A DNA stretch of 64,000 nt from Roseiarcus sp963823165 (GTDB lineage: Bacteria > Pseudomonadota > Alphaproteobacteria > Rhizobiales > Beijerinckiaceae): assembly GCA_963823165.1 (NCBI GenBank), contig CAWGKV010000037.1:62001-126000 (forward strand). The letters run 5' to 3'. Below are positions 33,212 to 42,114 of the stretch, one piece after another. The notes under the pieces are model-generated. The model saw only the letters and a list, made by a program, of their open reading frames with translations. It made no database searches and had not been told where the DNA came from. Position numbers and translations under genes: made by a program. Numbering within the stretch: position 1 is the stretch's first letter; every line of letters starts with the position of its first letter.

Positions 33212-33509
33212 CGCTCTGGGTCGCCGTTTGGTGGCCGGACTCAACGACGCGCTGGCCCATGCGCGCGGAGAGTTGGAATTGCCTAGCTATACAGTGGCGG
33301 AGCCGGAAGAAGTCGACGTAGCAGACCTGCGCCATCGACTCGGGCTGTCTCAGGCGGCCTTCGCGCGCGCGTTTGGCTTGGACGTGACGGCGCTGCATGC
33401 CTGGGAGCAAGGCCGGCGCCGGCCCGATCGGGCAGCGCGCGTGTTGCTCGCCGTCATCGCCAAGGAGCCGCAGGCGGTCATGCGCGCGTTGGCCCAAAGC
33501 GATACTTGA
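33156..33509 (+). CDS. HTH antitoxin partner of the RelE-type toxin
   Basis: 117 residues. The N-terminal 50 residues should wrap the toxin. Residues about 55-110 are an XRE-like helix-turn-helix (VADLRHRLGLSQAAFARAFG with LHAWEQGRRRPDRAARVLL). It overlaps the toxin gene by 56 bases in another frame, so translation is coupled. It neutralises the toxin and probably represses the shared promoter. Confidence 0.8.
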   Translation: MPKSAKSAISSPRSKQKASALGRRLVAGLNDALAHARGELELPSYTVAEPEEVDVADLRHRLGLSQAAFARAFGLDVTALHAWEQGRRRPDRAARVLLAVIAKEPQAVMRALAQSDT

Positions 33510-33589
33510 GTGGATACGCGGGTCGATGGCGAGAATGGTCGCCTCCGCGCTTTTGCGCCCGCCGAGGGGCGCATCGAAATCGAAGACGG

Positions 33590-35327
33590 TCACCCCTCCA
33601 CCTTGGCCGGCAACAGCGCCTTGAGCGCGTCGAGCGTGTCGGCCTCGGCGACCGGCTTGTCGTGCCGCCAGCGCAGCATCCTGGGGAAGCGCACCGCGAT
33701 ACCGCTGCGGTGCCGCTTGCTCGGCGCGATGCCCTCGAAGCCAAGTTCGAACACCTGTGTGGGCTTGACGCTGCGCACCGGGCCGAACGTCTCGACCGTG
33801 GTTCGGCGGATGATCGCGTCCATCTCGCGCATCTCGGCGTCGCTGAGGCCCGAATAGGCTTTCGCGAAGGGTACTAGCTCGCGGCTCGGCTGCCCTTCTT
33901 CAGCGCTCCAGAGGGCGAAAGTGTAGTCGCTGTAGACGCCGGAGCGGCGGCCGTGGCCGCGCTGGGCGTAGATCAACACGGCGTCGACGCTCATCGGGTC
34001 GAGCTTCCATTTCCACCAGACATTCGTGCGGTCGTCGCCCTTGCGCCGCCCGACCCCATAGGCGCCTTCGCGCGCCTTCAGCATCAGCCCTTCGCGGCCG
34101 AGGGGGCGCGCCTGTTCCCGGATGACCGCCAAGCCGGGCCAGTCTTCCGCCGAGACCATCGGGCTCAGGCGCAACGGCGGCCGCTCGCCACGGGCTTTGG
34201 CGGAGCGAAGCGTCCGCTCGACCAGGGTTTCGAGACGGGCCCTGCGCTCGCGCTGCGGCTCGCCGCGGATGTCCCGTCCGTCGCATTCGAGCAGATCGTA
34301 AGCGATGAAGGCGACCGGCAATTCCCGCATGGTCTTGTCGGAAACGACCTTGCGGCCGAGCCTCTGCTGCAGGTTGGCGAAGGGCGCGAGGCCGTCGAGC
34401 GAGTCCGCCGTAAAGTCTCCCGCCGGGGGGATGAGCACGACGAGTTCGCCGTCGATCGCCACGCCCGAGGGCAGCGCGCGCGCCAGCGGCTCGAGATCGG
34501 GATAGGCGTCGGAGATCAGCTCCTCGCCGCGCGACCAGAGCCTCGAAGCGTCGCCGCGTTTCAGGAGCTGCGCCCTTATGCCGTCGAACTTCCATTCGAC
34601 GATCCAGTTCGACGGCGGCCCGAGCGTCTCGGACATCGCCTCGACCGGCCCCTGCCAGGACTGCGCGAGATAGAAGGGATAGGGTTTTCCGGCGTCGAGC
34701 GCCGTCGCCTCCGCATCCGCGACCTCGCCGATCAGCGCCACAAAATCGTCGGCCGACGGCGCCCGGCGCGCCTGCGCGTAGCCGATCATCCGCTGCGCCA
34801 TGCGGCTCTCCTCGACGCCGGCGACCTCGGCCAAGGCCTTCACCACCTGCAGCCGCGACACGCCGATCCGCAGCTCGCCGGTAATGAGCTTGAAGAAGGC
34901 GAGGCGCTGGTCGACCGGCAACGCCTCGACCCATCGCTCGAGCCGCGCGTACCGCTCCTCCTCGTCGAGCGACGGCAACGGCAGGAGGCGCTCGCGCATC
35001 CAAAGGTCGAGCGGGACCTCCTCGCCGGCTTTCCCCTCGGGCAGGAGAAGCGCCAGAGTCTCGGCGAGATCGCCGACGGTGGAATAGCATTCCTCGCAGA
35101 GCCACTCGGGCAGCCCCGAGCCGTCAACCGCCAGGCGCCAGAGGAGACGGGTCGGGACAGTCTGGCGCGGCTTGCCGCCGGCCAGGAAGTAGACCATCCA
35201 GGCCGCGCTCCCCCATTGCATGGGATCGCCTTTGGCCGCGGCGAAGGCTTCCACCAGCGCCGCCTGCTTCGCGCGGGTCGAAGTCGCCGAGTTCGAGCCG
35301 CCGGTAGAGGTCGGAGAAGGCCCTCAT
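33590..35327 (-). CDS. ATP-dependent DNA ligase (bacterial ligase/exonuclease cassette), N-terminus frameshifted
   Basis: An ATP-dependent ligase of the TIGR04120 type. From GTG 35254 the open frame gives 554 residues with the adenylation motif VEWKFDGIRAQ (Lys222 nucleophile), DGELVV, and the C-terminal OB region WWKWKLD. The family's usual N-terminus is in another frame: MRAFSDLYRRLEL from ATG 35327, joined by one extra base near 35285 to TSTRAKQAALVEAFAAAK. So either a base is wrong, or the protein starts at 35254 and lacks about 24 residues. It seals nicks in repair. The neighbour at 35509 is its cassette exonuclease; the Lhr helicase and phosphoesterase members are absent here. Confidence 0.8.
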
Positions 35328-35333
35328 GGGGAT

Positions 35334-35482
35334 CCCCTTCTCCCACTGGGAGAAGGTGGCGCAAAGCGCCGGATGAGGGGTTCCAGCCGGGAAAGCCGTT
35401 GACGCGGAAGAGAGAAAGGAACGGCGGGAGAGCCCTCATCCGGCCGGCTTCGCCGGCCACCTTCTCCCGAGGGGAGAAGGGG
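35334..35482. repeat. Inverted pair of extragenic palindromes between ligase and exonuclease
   Basis: Units at 35334-35380 (CCCCTTCTCCCACTGGGAGA, ending GCCGGATGAGGGG) and 35433-35482 (CCCTCATCCGGCCGGCTTCG, ending GGGGAGAAGGGG) are of one family in opposite orientation. The same family is found at 2551-2625. The pair separates two genes normally close together. Confidence 0.8.
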
Positions 35483-35508
35483 AGCGTGCCTGCAACATGA
35501 GAAGGCCC

Positions 35509-36528
35509 TCATTGTCCAGCCTCCGGCGTAGCCTCCTCCGTGGGCGTCTCCTCCTCCCCATAGGGAGTGGCCAGGACGCTTGCGTCCAACCCCTTCTCGC
35601 GCAGATAGCGCGTCAGCGGTCCCACCGTCCCGTGGGTGGCCAATACCCGCTTCGCGCCCGTCGCATCGATCGCGGCGAGCAGGCTTGGCCAGTCGGCGTG
35701 GTCGGAAAGCGCGAAGCCCCGGTCGAGCCCGCGCCGCCGCCGGTTGCCGCGCACCTGCATCCAGCCGCTAGCCAGCGCGTCCGAATAGTCTCCGAAGCGC
35801 TTGAGCCAGGGGCTCCCCATCGCCGAGGGCGGCGCGACGATGAGGGCGCCGGCGAAGCTGCGCTTGCCGGCGATCTCGCCGACGAGTCTTGTCGGCGGCA
35901 GAGCGACGCCCGCCTGTCGATAGAGGGCGTTGATCGGCTCGACCGCGCCGTGGCAGACGATCGGCCCGATCGAGGCGTCGACATGGGCGATGATGCGCTG
36001 CGCCTTGCCGAGCGCATAGGCGTAGAGCACGCTCGCGCGGCCGGCGGCGGCGTTGTCACGCCACCAGGCGTCGATGGCGGCGTAGTTCTCTCCTTGAGGC
36101 CGCCAGCGGTAGATCGGCAGGCCGAAGGTCAATTCGGTGATGAAGACGTCGCAGCGCTGCGGCTCGAATGCGGGCGCGACGCCGTCGTCCTCGAGCTTGT
36201 AGTCGCCCGAAGCGACCCAGACCTCGCCGCCATGCGCCACGCGGATCTGCGCCGAGCCCAGCACATGCCCGGCCGGATGGAATGAGATGGCGACGCCGTC
36301 GCGGGTCAGCCTCTCGCCGTATTCGACCGTCTCGATCGCGACGTCGCCGAGCCGTTTACGCAGGATCGGCGCGGTCGAGCGATGGCAGATATAGAGGTCG
36401 GCGCCGGGGCGGGCGTGGTCGCCGTGCGCATGGGTGATCAGCGCCCGCGCGACCGGGCGCCACGGATCGATGTGAAAGTCGCCCGCGGCGCAATAGAGGC
36501 CGCGATCGGTCGGAACGATGAGGTCCAT
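35509..36528 (-). CDS. Ligase-associated DNA exonuclease (metallo-beta-lactamase fold)
   Basis: 339 residues of the TIGR04122 group: metallo-beta-lactamase/beta-CASP-like nucleases that travel with the bacterial ATP-dependent ligase and trim DNA ends. Metal motif HAHGDH is at residues 33-38. Further ligands are in FHPAGHVLGSAQ, VASGDYKLED and ALSDHAD. The ATG at 36528 was chosen over a TTG one codon upstream. The last 15 residues are Glu/Thr/Pro-rich. The ligase gene follows downstream, 182 bp away, with palindromes between. Confidence 0.88.
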   Translation of the reverse strand: MDLIVPTDRGLYCAAGDFHIDPWRPVARALITHAHGDHARPGADLYICHRSTAPILRKRLGDVAIETVEYGERLTRDGVAISFHPAGHVLGSAQIRVAHGGEVWVASGDYKLEDDGVAPAFEPQRCDVFITELTFGLPIYRWRPQGENYAAIDAWWRDNAAAGRASVLYAYALGKAQRIIAHVDASIGPIVCHGAVEPINALYRQAGVALPPTRLVGEIAGKRSFAGALIVAPPSAMGSPWLKRFGDYSDALASGWMQVRGNRRRRGLDRGFALSDHADWPSLLAAIDATGAKRVLATHGTVGPLTRYLREKGLDASVLATPYGEEETPTEEATPEAGQ

Positions 36529-36847
36529 CAAGACAAGACTGCCGGCAAGCCGTCGCCGGCCCTGTCATATAGGCGCTTGCGGCCGGCTCGCCACACGGGC
36601 TTTGGAGCACAACGAGTCGCCCCATGACCATGTGCCCAGTGGCGGCTATGCTTTCTCTGGAATGACGGCGGTGCTGAAGATGTCGAATTCTGCGACTATC
36701 ATTGAGGACCAGCCATGACAATTCGCCGCGATGATCTCGATGCCGGCCGGATCGACCTGTCGGACGTGGCCAATTCGGCGGGGGAGCGACTCCCGCGCTG
36801 CGGGCGCTCTACATTCTGACGACGGCGCTTTGGAAAGGCGGCGGCCG
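36529..36847. other. 319-bp divergent region
   Basis: It contains one possible 34-codon frame, ATG 36715 to TGA 36819 (TIRRDDLDAGRIDLSDVANS), preceded by GAGGACC. The reading looks coding but stops abruptly and matches no family I can name, so it may be a truncated remnant. The rest shows nothing. Confidence 0.35.
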
Positions 36848-37312
36848 ATGCTGTACGAACTTGCGCTTCTGGCCGGCATCCTGGCCGGCTCGCGGACCTT
36901 CATGGCGCCCGCTGCCGTGAGCTGGGCCGCCCGATCCGGGGGCCTCCTTCTCGACGGCTCGTGGCTCGCCTTCATGAGCTCCGCCTGGACACCCTGGATC
37001 TTCACAGTGCTGGCGGTCCTCGAACTGGTCGGCGACCAGCTCCCCTCGACGCCGAGCCGGAAATCGCCGCCGCAGTTTGTCGCCCGCATCCTCAGCGGCG
37101 CCTTGTCGGGCGCCACGCTCGGCGCCTCTGGCGGCTCCTGGTGGATCGTCGGCCTCGTCGCCGGCGCGGTCGGCGCCATATTCGGCACTCATTTCAGCGC
37201 CGACGTCCGGGCTCGCATGGCGAAGGCGTTCGGCCGCGATTGGCCGGCCGCGTTGACCGAGGACGCCGGCGCGGTCATGCTGGGCTTCGTCATCGTCGGG
37301 GCGCTGCTATGA
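36848..37312 (+). CDS. DUF4126 family membrane protein
   Basis: 154 residues with about four membrane helices and small-residue-rich segments (LLAGILAGSRTFMAPAAVSW at the start, LSGALSGATLGASGG in the middle). The SRTFMAPA motif is characteristic of DUF4126. Function unknown; the family is often next to oxidoreductases. The stop overlaps the next gene's ATG (ATGA), so it is coupled to the flavoprotein downstream. An AAAGG ribosome site lies upstream. Confidence 0.75.
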   Translation: MLYELALLAGILAGSRTFMAPAAVSWAARSGGLLLDGSWLAFMSSAWTPWIFTVLAVLELVGDQLPSTPSRKSPPQFVARILSGALSGATLGASGGSWWIVGLVAGAVGAIFGTHFSADVRARMAKAFGRDWPAALTEDAGAVMLGFVIVGALL

Positions 37313-38679
37313 ACCGCCGTTTTGACTCGATTGTGATCGGCGCCGGCCAGGCCGGCCCGCCGATGGCCGGCCGGATCGCCGCCGCCGGCAAGACGGTCGC
37401 CCTCGTCGAGCGCAAGCTCGTCGGCGGGACCTGCGTCAACACCGGCTGCACGCCGACCAAGGCCATGGTCGCCAGCGCCTATGCCGCCCATCTCGCGCGC
37501 CGCGCCGGCGACTTCGGCGTCAGCACGGGGCAGGTCGGCGTCGACTTCGCGGCCGTCATGGCGCGGAAGGACGCAATCGTCGAAAACTCGCGCTCGCACT
37601 TGGAAAGCTGGCTGCGCGGCTTAGCGAACTGCACATTGGTCGAGGGGCACGCCCGCTTCCTCTCGCCGTCCACGATCCAGGTCGGAGACGACACGCTCGA
37701 GGCGGATCGGTTTTTCATCAACGTCGGCGGCCGGGCCGTCCTGCCCAACTTTCCAGGCCTCGATCGGGTCAAGACGCTGACCAATACGACGCTGCTGGAG
37801 CTCGACGCGCTGCCGCGCCATCTCGTCGTCGTCGGCGGAAGCTATGTCGGGCTCGAGTTCGCCCAGATGTTCCGGCGCTTCGGCGCCGAGGTCACCGTGG
37901 TCGAGAAGGCGCCGCGCCTGTGCAGCCGCGAGGACGAGGAGGTGTCGGACGCGATCCGCGAAATCCTCGAAGCGGAGGGCGTCGAGATCCGCTGCGACGC
38001 CGAATGCATTCGCTTCGCGCCGCATGGATCGGACATCGCGGTCGGCGTCAATTGCACGACGGGCGAACCGGAAGTCGTCGGCTCGCACGCGCTGCTCGCG
38101 GTCGGCCGCCGGCCGAACACCGACGACCTCGGGCTCGAGGCGGCGGGCGTCAAGGTCGACGGGCGCGGCTTCATCATCGTCGACGACGGATTGCGGACAA
38201 ACGTCCCCCACATCTTTGCGCTCGGCGACTGCAACGGGCGCGGCGCCTTCACCCATACCTCCTACAACGATTTCGAAATCGCCGCGGCGAACCTGCTCGA
38301 CGGCGCCCGCCGGCGGGTGAGCGACCGCATCCTTGGCTACGCCCTCTACATCGATCCGCCCCTCGGGCGAGTCGGCCTGACCGAGGCCGAGGCCCGCGCC
38401 AAGGGGCATAAGGTCCGGATCGGCAAGCGACCAATGACGCGCGTCAGCCGCGCGGTCGAGAAAGGCGAAACGCAGGGTTTTATCAAAGTCGTGGTCGACC
38501 AGGACACCGACGCGATCCTCGGCGCGGCGATCCTCGGCGTCGGCGGCGACGAAGCGATCCACGGGGTGATCGAAGCGATGGCCGCCGGCGTCACCGCCAA
38601 GGCCTATACCAGGGTGATGGCGATCCACCCGACGGTTTCCGAGCTTCTGCCGACGGTGTTGGGCGAGCTTTCGCCTTGA
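37309..38679 (+). CDS. Mercuric-reductase-like FAD disulfide oxidoreductase
   Basis: 456 residues of the class I pyridine nucleotide-disulfide oxidoreductase family. FAD motif GAGQAG (residues 11-16), redox pair CVNTGC (Cys42, Cys47), NAD(P) motif VVGGSYVGLEFAQMF, second FAD motif IFALGDCNGRGAF and the C-terminal active-site His in AIHPTVSELLP are all present. It lacks the N-terminal metal-binding domain and the C-terminal Cys pair of true MerA, so mercury reduction is unlikely. It may reduce a disulfide or quinone substrate. It is translationally coupled to the DUF4126 membrane protein. Confidence 0.85.
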   Translation: MNRRFDSIVIGAGQAGPPMAGRIAAAGKTVALVERKLVGGTCVNTGCTPTKAMVASAYAAHLARRAGDFGVSTGQVGVDFAAVMARKDAIVENSRSHLESWLRGLANCTLVEGHARFLSPSTIQVGDDTLEADRFFINVGGRAVLPNFPGLDRVKTLTNTTLLELDALPRHLVVVGGSYVGLEFAQMFRRFGAEVTVVEKAPRLCSREDEEVSDAIREILEAEGVEIRCDAECIRFAPHGSDIAVGVNCTTGEPEVVGSHALLAVGRRPNTDDLGLEAAGVKVDGRGFIIVDDGLRTNVPHIFALGDCNGRGAFTHTSYNDFEIAAANLLDGARRRVSDRILGYALYIDPPLGRVGLTEAEARAKGHKVRIGKRPMTRVSRAVEKGETQGFIKVVVDQDTDAILGAAILGVGGDEAIHGVIEAMAAGVTAKAYTRVMAIHPTVSELLPTVLGELSP

Positions 38680-38753
38680 TGGCGAGCATCGGCATGAATT
38701 CCTGTAGGGCAGGGCGGCGGTGCTGTCCTCGGCTTGTAAGTCCTGTCGTGACA

Positions 38754-38768
38754 AAGTCAGGCAGACTT
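38754..38768. promoter_or_regulatory. Possible operator of the TacA/TacT-like module
   Basis: AAGTC-AGGCA-GACTT is a perfect 5-bp inverted repeat 14 bases before the antitoxin ATG, overlapping the expected promoter. Antitoxins of this ribbon-helix-helix type bind such sites with their toxin. Confidence 0.35.
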
Positions 38769-38782
38769 GCTATGTGCGCGTT

Positions 38783-39070
38783 ATGCCCTCACCCCGCGCC
38801 AATCGCACCGAGAAGCTCGATCTCCGGCTGACTCTATCGGCCAAGCGGACGCTGCAAGCTGCGGCGAAAGCAGCGCGCAAGACTGTCAGCGAGTTCGTAC
38901 TGGAGAGCGCGCTCAGCGAGGCCGAGGAGCGCCTCGCGGACCGACGCGTTTTCAAACTCGATGAAGAAAGCTGGCAAGCCTTCCTCGAAGCGCTCGATGC
39001 GCCGCCGCACCGCCGCCCGCGTCTCGAGCTGCTTTTGCGTGAGCCGTCGATCTTCGACCCTGAGACGTGA
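38783..39070 (+). CDS. DUF1778 (TacA-like) ribbon-helix-helix antitoxin
   Basis: 95 residues. RTEKLDLRLTLSAKRTLQAA and TVSEFVLESALSEAEERLAD form the ribbon-helix-helix of DUF1778 antitoxins. The C-terminal 35 residues (FKLDEESWQAFLEALDAPP) are the usual toxin-binding tail. The ATG at 38783 gives the standard length. The stop codon overlaps the GTG of the GNAT gene, as in tacAT operons. Confidence 0.85.
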   Translation: MPSPRANRTEKLDLRLTLSAKRTLQAAAKAARKTVSEFVLESALSEAEERLADRRVFKLDEESWQAFLEALDAPPHRRPRLELLLREPSIFDPET

Positions 39071-39570
39071 ACGCCCCGCCGCGGATCGAAAAACTCAATC
39101 GGGCGCACAGGGTCGAGGCGTTCCGCTGCGGCTGGCCCGAGCTCGATCGCTTTTTGATCCGGCACGCGCTGCAGGCCCAGTTCGCCAACTCCTCGCAGAC
39201 CTATCTTGGCCTCCTCGACGAAAACGTGATCGGCTATTACACGTTCGTCGTCGGCCAGGTGGAGCATGCCGACGCGCCGCTGCGCGTCGCAAGAGGAATG
39301 CCGCGCCACCCCATCCCTCTGCTGGTGCTCGCGCGTCTGGCCGTGCGCGTCGACTGGCAGGGTCGAGGGGTCGGCCCCGGCCTGCTACGCGACGCGCTGC
39401 AGCGGACCCTGCAAGCCGCCGACATCGCGGGCATTCGCGCGCTGGCCGTTCACGCCAAGGACGACGCGGCCGCCGCTTTCTACCGACATTTCGATTTCGA
39501 GCCCTCGCCGACCGACCCTCGGCATCTCTTTCTGCTGGTCAAGGACATCAAAGCGGCGGCAGGGGGTTAG
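39067..39570 (+). CDS. GNAT toxin (TacT-like)
   Basis: A 167-residue acetyltransferase toxin. In the family it acetylates the amino group of charged tRNAs and blocks translation. IEKLNRAHRVEAFRCGWPEL and LDRFL at the N-terminus are typical. Acetyl-CoA binding is at VDWQGRGVGPGLLRDAL, and the catalytic Tyr region is AAAFYRHFDFEPSP. The start GTG 39067 overlaps the antitoxin stop. It ends one base before the convergent livF gene. Confidence 0.85.
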   Translation: MNAPPRIEKLNRAHRVEAFRCGWPELDRFLIRHALQAQFANSSQTYLGLLDENVIGYYTFVVGQVEHADAPLRVARGMPRHPIPLLVLARLAVRVDWQGRGVGPGLLRDALQRTLQAADIAGIRALAVHAKDDAAAAFYRHFDFEPSPTDPRHLFLLVKDIKAAAGG

Positions 39571-39571
39571 T

Positions 39572-40270
39572 CTACACGCCCAGATAGCGCTGCAGCAGCT
39601 CGGGCTGCGCCCTGATCTCCACCGCCGGGCCTTCGTGCGCGACATGGCCGTTGTTGATGATGTAGACGCGCTGCGCCAACGCCAGGGTCGCGGCCAGATT
39701 CTGCTCGACCAAGACGATCGTCTGCCCGCTTCGCGCCAACTCGCGACACGTATGCACCAGATCCTGGACGATGACCGGAGCAAGCCCTTCGAACGGCTCG
39801 TCGAGCAGGATGATCTTCGGATCGCGCACGAGCGCGCGGGCGATCGCCAGCATCTGCTGCTCCCCCCCGGAAAGGTCGGAGCCGCGGCTGGTGCGCCTCT
39901 CCTTGAGCCGGGGGAACATTGCGTACACGCGCTCGAGCGGCCACTTGTTCTTCGCGGTCAACGCGGCGAGGACGATGTTCTCCTCGACGCTCAAACTGCC
40001 GAAGATGCGGCGGTCCTCGTGCACGAGCTGCATGCCGAGACGGGCGATGCTGTGGGCCCTCTGGCCGATGAGCTCGACGCCGTCGAGCTTGATGCTGCCG
40101 GTGCGGCGCGTGACGATGCCCATGAGGCTCTTGAGCGTGGTGCTCTTGCCGGCGCCGTTCCTGCCGAGAAGGGCGACCGCTTCGTGCTTCTCGACGCGCA
40201 GCGAGACGTCGAACAGGATGTGGCTCTCGCCATAGTAGCTGTTGAGTCCGGTCACCTCGAGCAGGCTCAC
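39572..40270 (-). CDS. livF: Branched-chain amino acid ABC transporter ATPase LivF
   Basis: 232 residues. Walker A is LLGRNGAGKST, the signature is DLSGGEQQMLAIARAL, Walker B is IILLDEPFEGLAP, and the switch His is replaced by Gln in VLVEQNLAA, which is normal for LivF. It ends RYLGV, the family terminus. It overlaps the LivM-LivG gene by four bases (ATGA) and ends the operon. Confidence 0.92.
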   Translation of the reverse strand: MSLLEVTGLNSYYGESHILFDVSLRVEKHEAVALLGRNGAGKSTTLKSLMGIVTRRTGSIKLDGVELIGQRAHSIARLGMQLVHEDRRIFGSLSVEENIVLAALTAKNKWPLERVYAMFPRLKERRTSRGSDLSGGEQQMLAIARALVRDPKIILLDEPFEGLAPVIVQDLVHTCRELARSGQTIVLVEQNLAATLALAQRVYIINNGHVAHEGPAVEIRAQPELLQRYLGV

Positions 40271-42114
40271 GCCGCTTCTCCGTGAACGCCGCCGAGATAG
40301 GCCTCCTGCACCTTCGCGTTGGTCTTGATCTCGTCGGGCGTGCCCTCGACCAAGACGCGGCCTTCCTGCAGCACGGTGACCTTTTCGACCAGCTCGAACA
40401 GCGAGTCCATGTCGTGGTCGATGATGATCATGGTGCGGCCGCGCGCGATGGACTTGAGCAGCGCCACCGTTTCCACACGCTCTTGCGGGCTCATGCCGGC
40501 AAGCGGCTCGTCGAGCAGGAGCAGGCTCGGCAAGGTCGCGAGCGCCAGCCCAATCTCGAGCCGCCGCTTCTCGCCGTAGGCGAGCTCAGACACCAGCGTG
40601 TCCGGCCGCTCGGTCAGATGGACGAGCGCCAGCGTCTGCTCGACGTGTTCGTCGAGGCCGGGAATGTTCCGCAGGCTCCGGAACAGGTCGAGCTTGAACT
40701 TGCCACGAATCCGGCTCAGCGCGGCGATCCGCAGGTTTTGCCTGACCGTCAGGCGATCGAACAGCTGGTTGATCTGATAGCTCTTGGTGAGCCCGAGCTG
40801 GCAGACGTCGGTGACGCTCATCCCGGTGATGTCGCGGCCTTCGAAGGCGATCCTGCCTGACGTCGGCTTAATCTCGCAGGTCAGCATCTTGAAGAACGTG
40901 GTCTTGCCGGCCCCGTTCGGCCCGATAATGCCGCGCACTTCACCATGATCGACGACAAAATCGATATCGTTGTTGGCCACCAGGCCGCCATAGCGCCTGG
41001 TGAGGCCGGTGGCTTGCAGAATCGGCCCGGAGCTCTGGACGGCGGCGCCGTGGCGCAGCGGCGCCGTCTCGAGAACAGCCGGGGTGGCTGCTGCCGATGG
41101 GGCCGGTGCCGTTCGGGTCCCGGCGGAGGGCGCGCCCATGCGATAGAGATCGACGACGGCGCCGACAATTCCCCGCCTCAAGAAGGTGACGAGCAAAACG
41201 AACACGATGCCGAGCACCAGTTTCCAGGTGGCGCCGAGATGCAATGTGTTCTGGAAGAAATCGCTGAGATAGAGCCATACCGTCGCGCCGACCAGCGGCC
41301 CGATCAGCGTGCCTGCTCCCCCTATGGCGGTCTGCATGACCAGCTGTCCGGAGGTGTCGAACATGAAGGCGTCCGGCGGCATGAAACCCTGCATGACGCC
41401 GAGAAGACCCCCGGCAAAACCGGCGTAGGCCGCCGCGATCACGAAAGCGGTGAGCTTGTAGCCATGAATATTGTGGCCGAGGGCTGCTGCGCGAAGCGGG
41501 TTGTCGCGCAGCGCGCTCAGGATCGCTCCCACCGGCGAGCGCACGATGCGGAGCGCGATCAGGAGGCCGACAAAATACCAGAACGCCAGGAAGACATACA
41601 TGGAAGGGTCGGTGTCGAAGCGCAGCGTCACAAAGCCGAGATTGAATATGGGCGTCGGAACGCCCGGCAGACCGTTCTCTCCACCGGTGAACGCCGACAA
41701 CGGATTGAACTCGGCGAAGAAGAACACTTCGGCGATCGCCACCGTGATCATGGCGAAATAGATGCCCGTGCGCCTGAGGGCGACCAAACCGACGAGATAG
41801 CCGACCGCCCCCGCAACCACGGCGCCGATAACGATCGACGCCAGAACGTAGGAAAAGTTGGCTTCGGTCATGAGATAGGCGGCGAACATGCCGCCGGTCC
41901 CGAAAAATGCGGACTGGCCAAACGACAGGAGGCCGGCGTAGCCGAACAAGAGATCGAAGCCGAGTCCGAACAGACCCCAAATCAGGACGCGGTTGATCGT
42001 GGTCAGGGAAAAGCCGATATGCGGCAGCAGGAAGGGCGCAGCAATCAGCGCGACGATCGTAAAAGCCTCGAGGGCGAAGGGAGGTTTGGTCTTCATGCGG
42101 GGAAGCGCGTTCAC
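40267..42114 (-). CDS. LivM-LivG fusion: permease and ATPase in one chain
   Basis: 615 residues. Residues 1-330 or so are a LivM-type permease with about eight to ten helices (GYAGLLSFGQSAFFGTGGMF is the family signature). A 35-residue Ala/Pro-rich linker follows, then a LivG ATPase with GPNGAGKTTFF, a SELAYGEKRRLEIGLALA signature, LLLLDEPLAGMS and MIIIDHDMDSLF. In most relatives these are two genes. The GTG at 42114 overlaps the livH stop; an in-frame ATG at 42096 is an alternative. With LivH and LivF it forms the importer core. Confidence 0.92.
   Translation of the reverse strand: MNALPRMKTKPPFALEAFTIVALIAAPFLLPHIGFSLTTINRVLIWGLFGLGFDLLFGYAGLLSFGQSAFFGTGGMFAAYLMTEANFSYVLASIVIGAVVAGAVGYLVGLVALRRTGIYFAMITVAIAEVFFFAEFNPLSAFTGGENGLPGVPTPIFNLGFVTLRFDTDPSMYVFLAFWYFVGLLIALRIVRSPVGAILSALRDNPLRAAALGHNIHGYKLTAFVIAAAYAGFAGGLLGVMQGFMPPDAFMFDTSGQLVMQTAIGGAGTLIGPLVGATVWLYLSDFFQNTLHLGATWKLVLGIVFVLLVTFLRRGIVGAVVDLYRMGAPSAGTRTAPAPSAAATPAVLETAPLRHGAAVQSSGPILQATGLTRRYGGLVANNDIDFVVDHGEVRGIIGPNGAGKTTFFKMLTCEIKPTSGRIAFEGRDITGMSVTDVCQLGLTKSYQINQLFDRLTVRQNLRIAALSRIRGKFKLDLFRSLRNIPGLDEHVEQTLALVHLTERPDTLVSELAYGEKRRLEIGLALATLPSLLLLDEPLAGMSPQERVETVALLKSIARGRTMIIIDHDMDSLFELVEKVTVLQEGRVLVEGTPDEIKTNAKVQEAYLGGVHGEAA

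Noticed and set aside
36961..37308. N-terminal extension of the FAD oxidoreductase
   Set aside because: It overlaps the DUF4126 gene in another frame; the ATGA overlap and the FAD motif immediately after ATG 37309 fix the start.
37309..38679. Mercury resistance locus
   Set aside because: The flavoprotein lacks the C-terminal Cys pair and metal-binding domain of MerA, and no merR, merT or merP gene is present.
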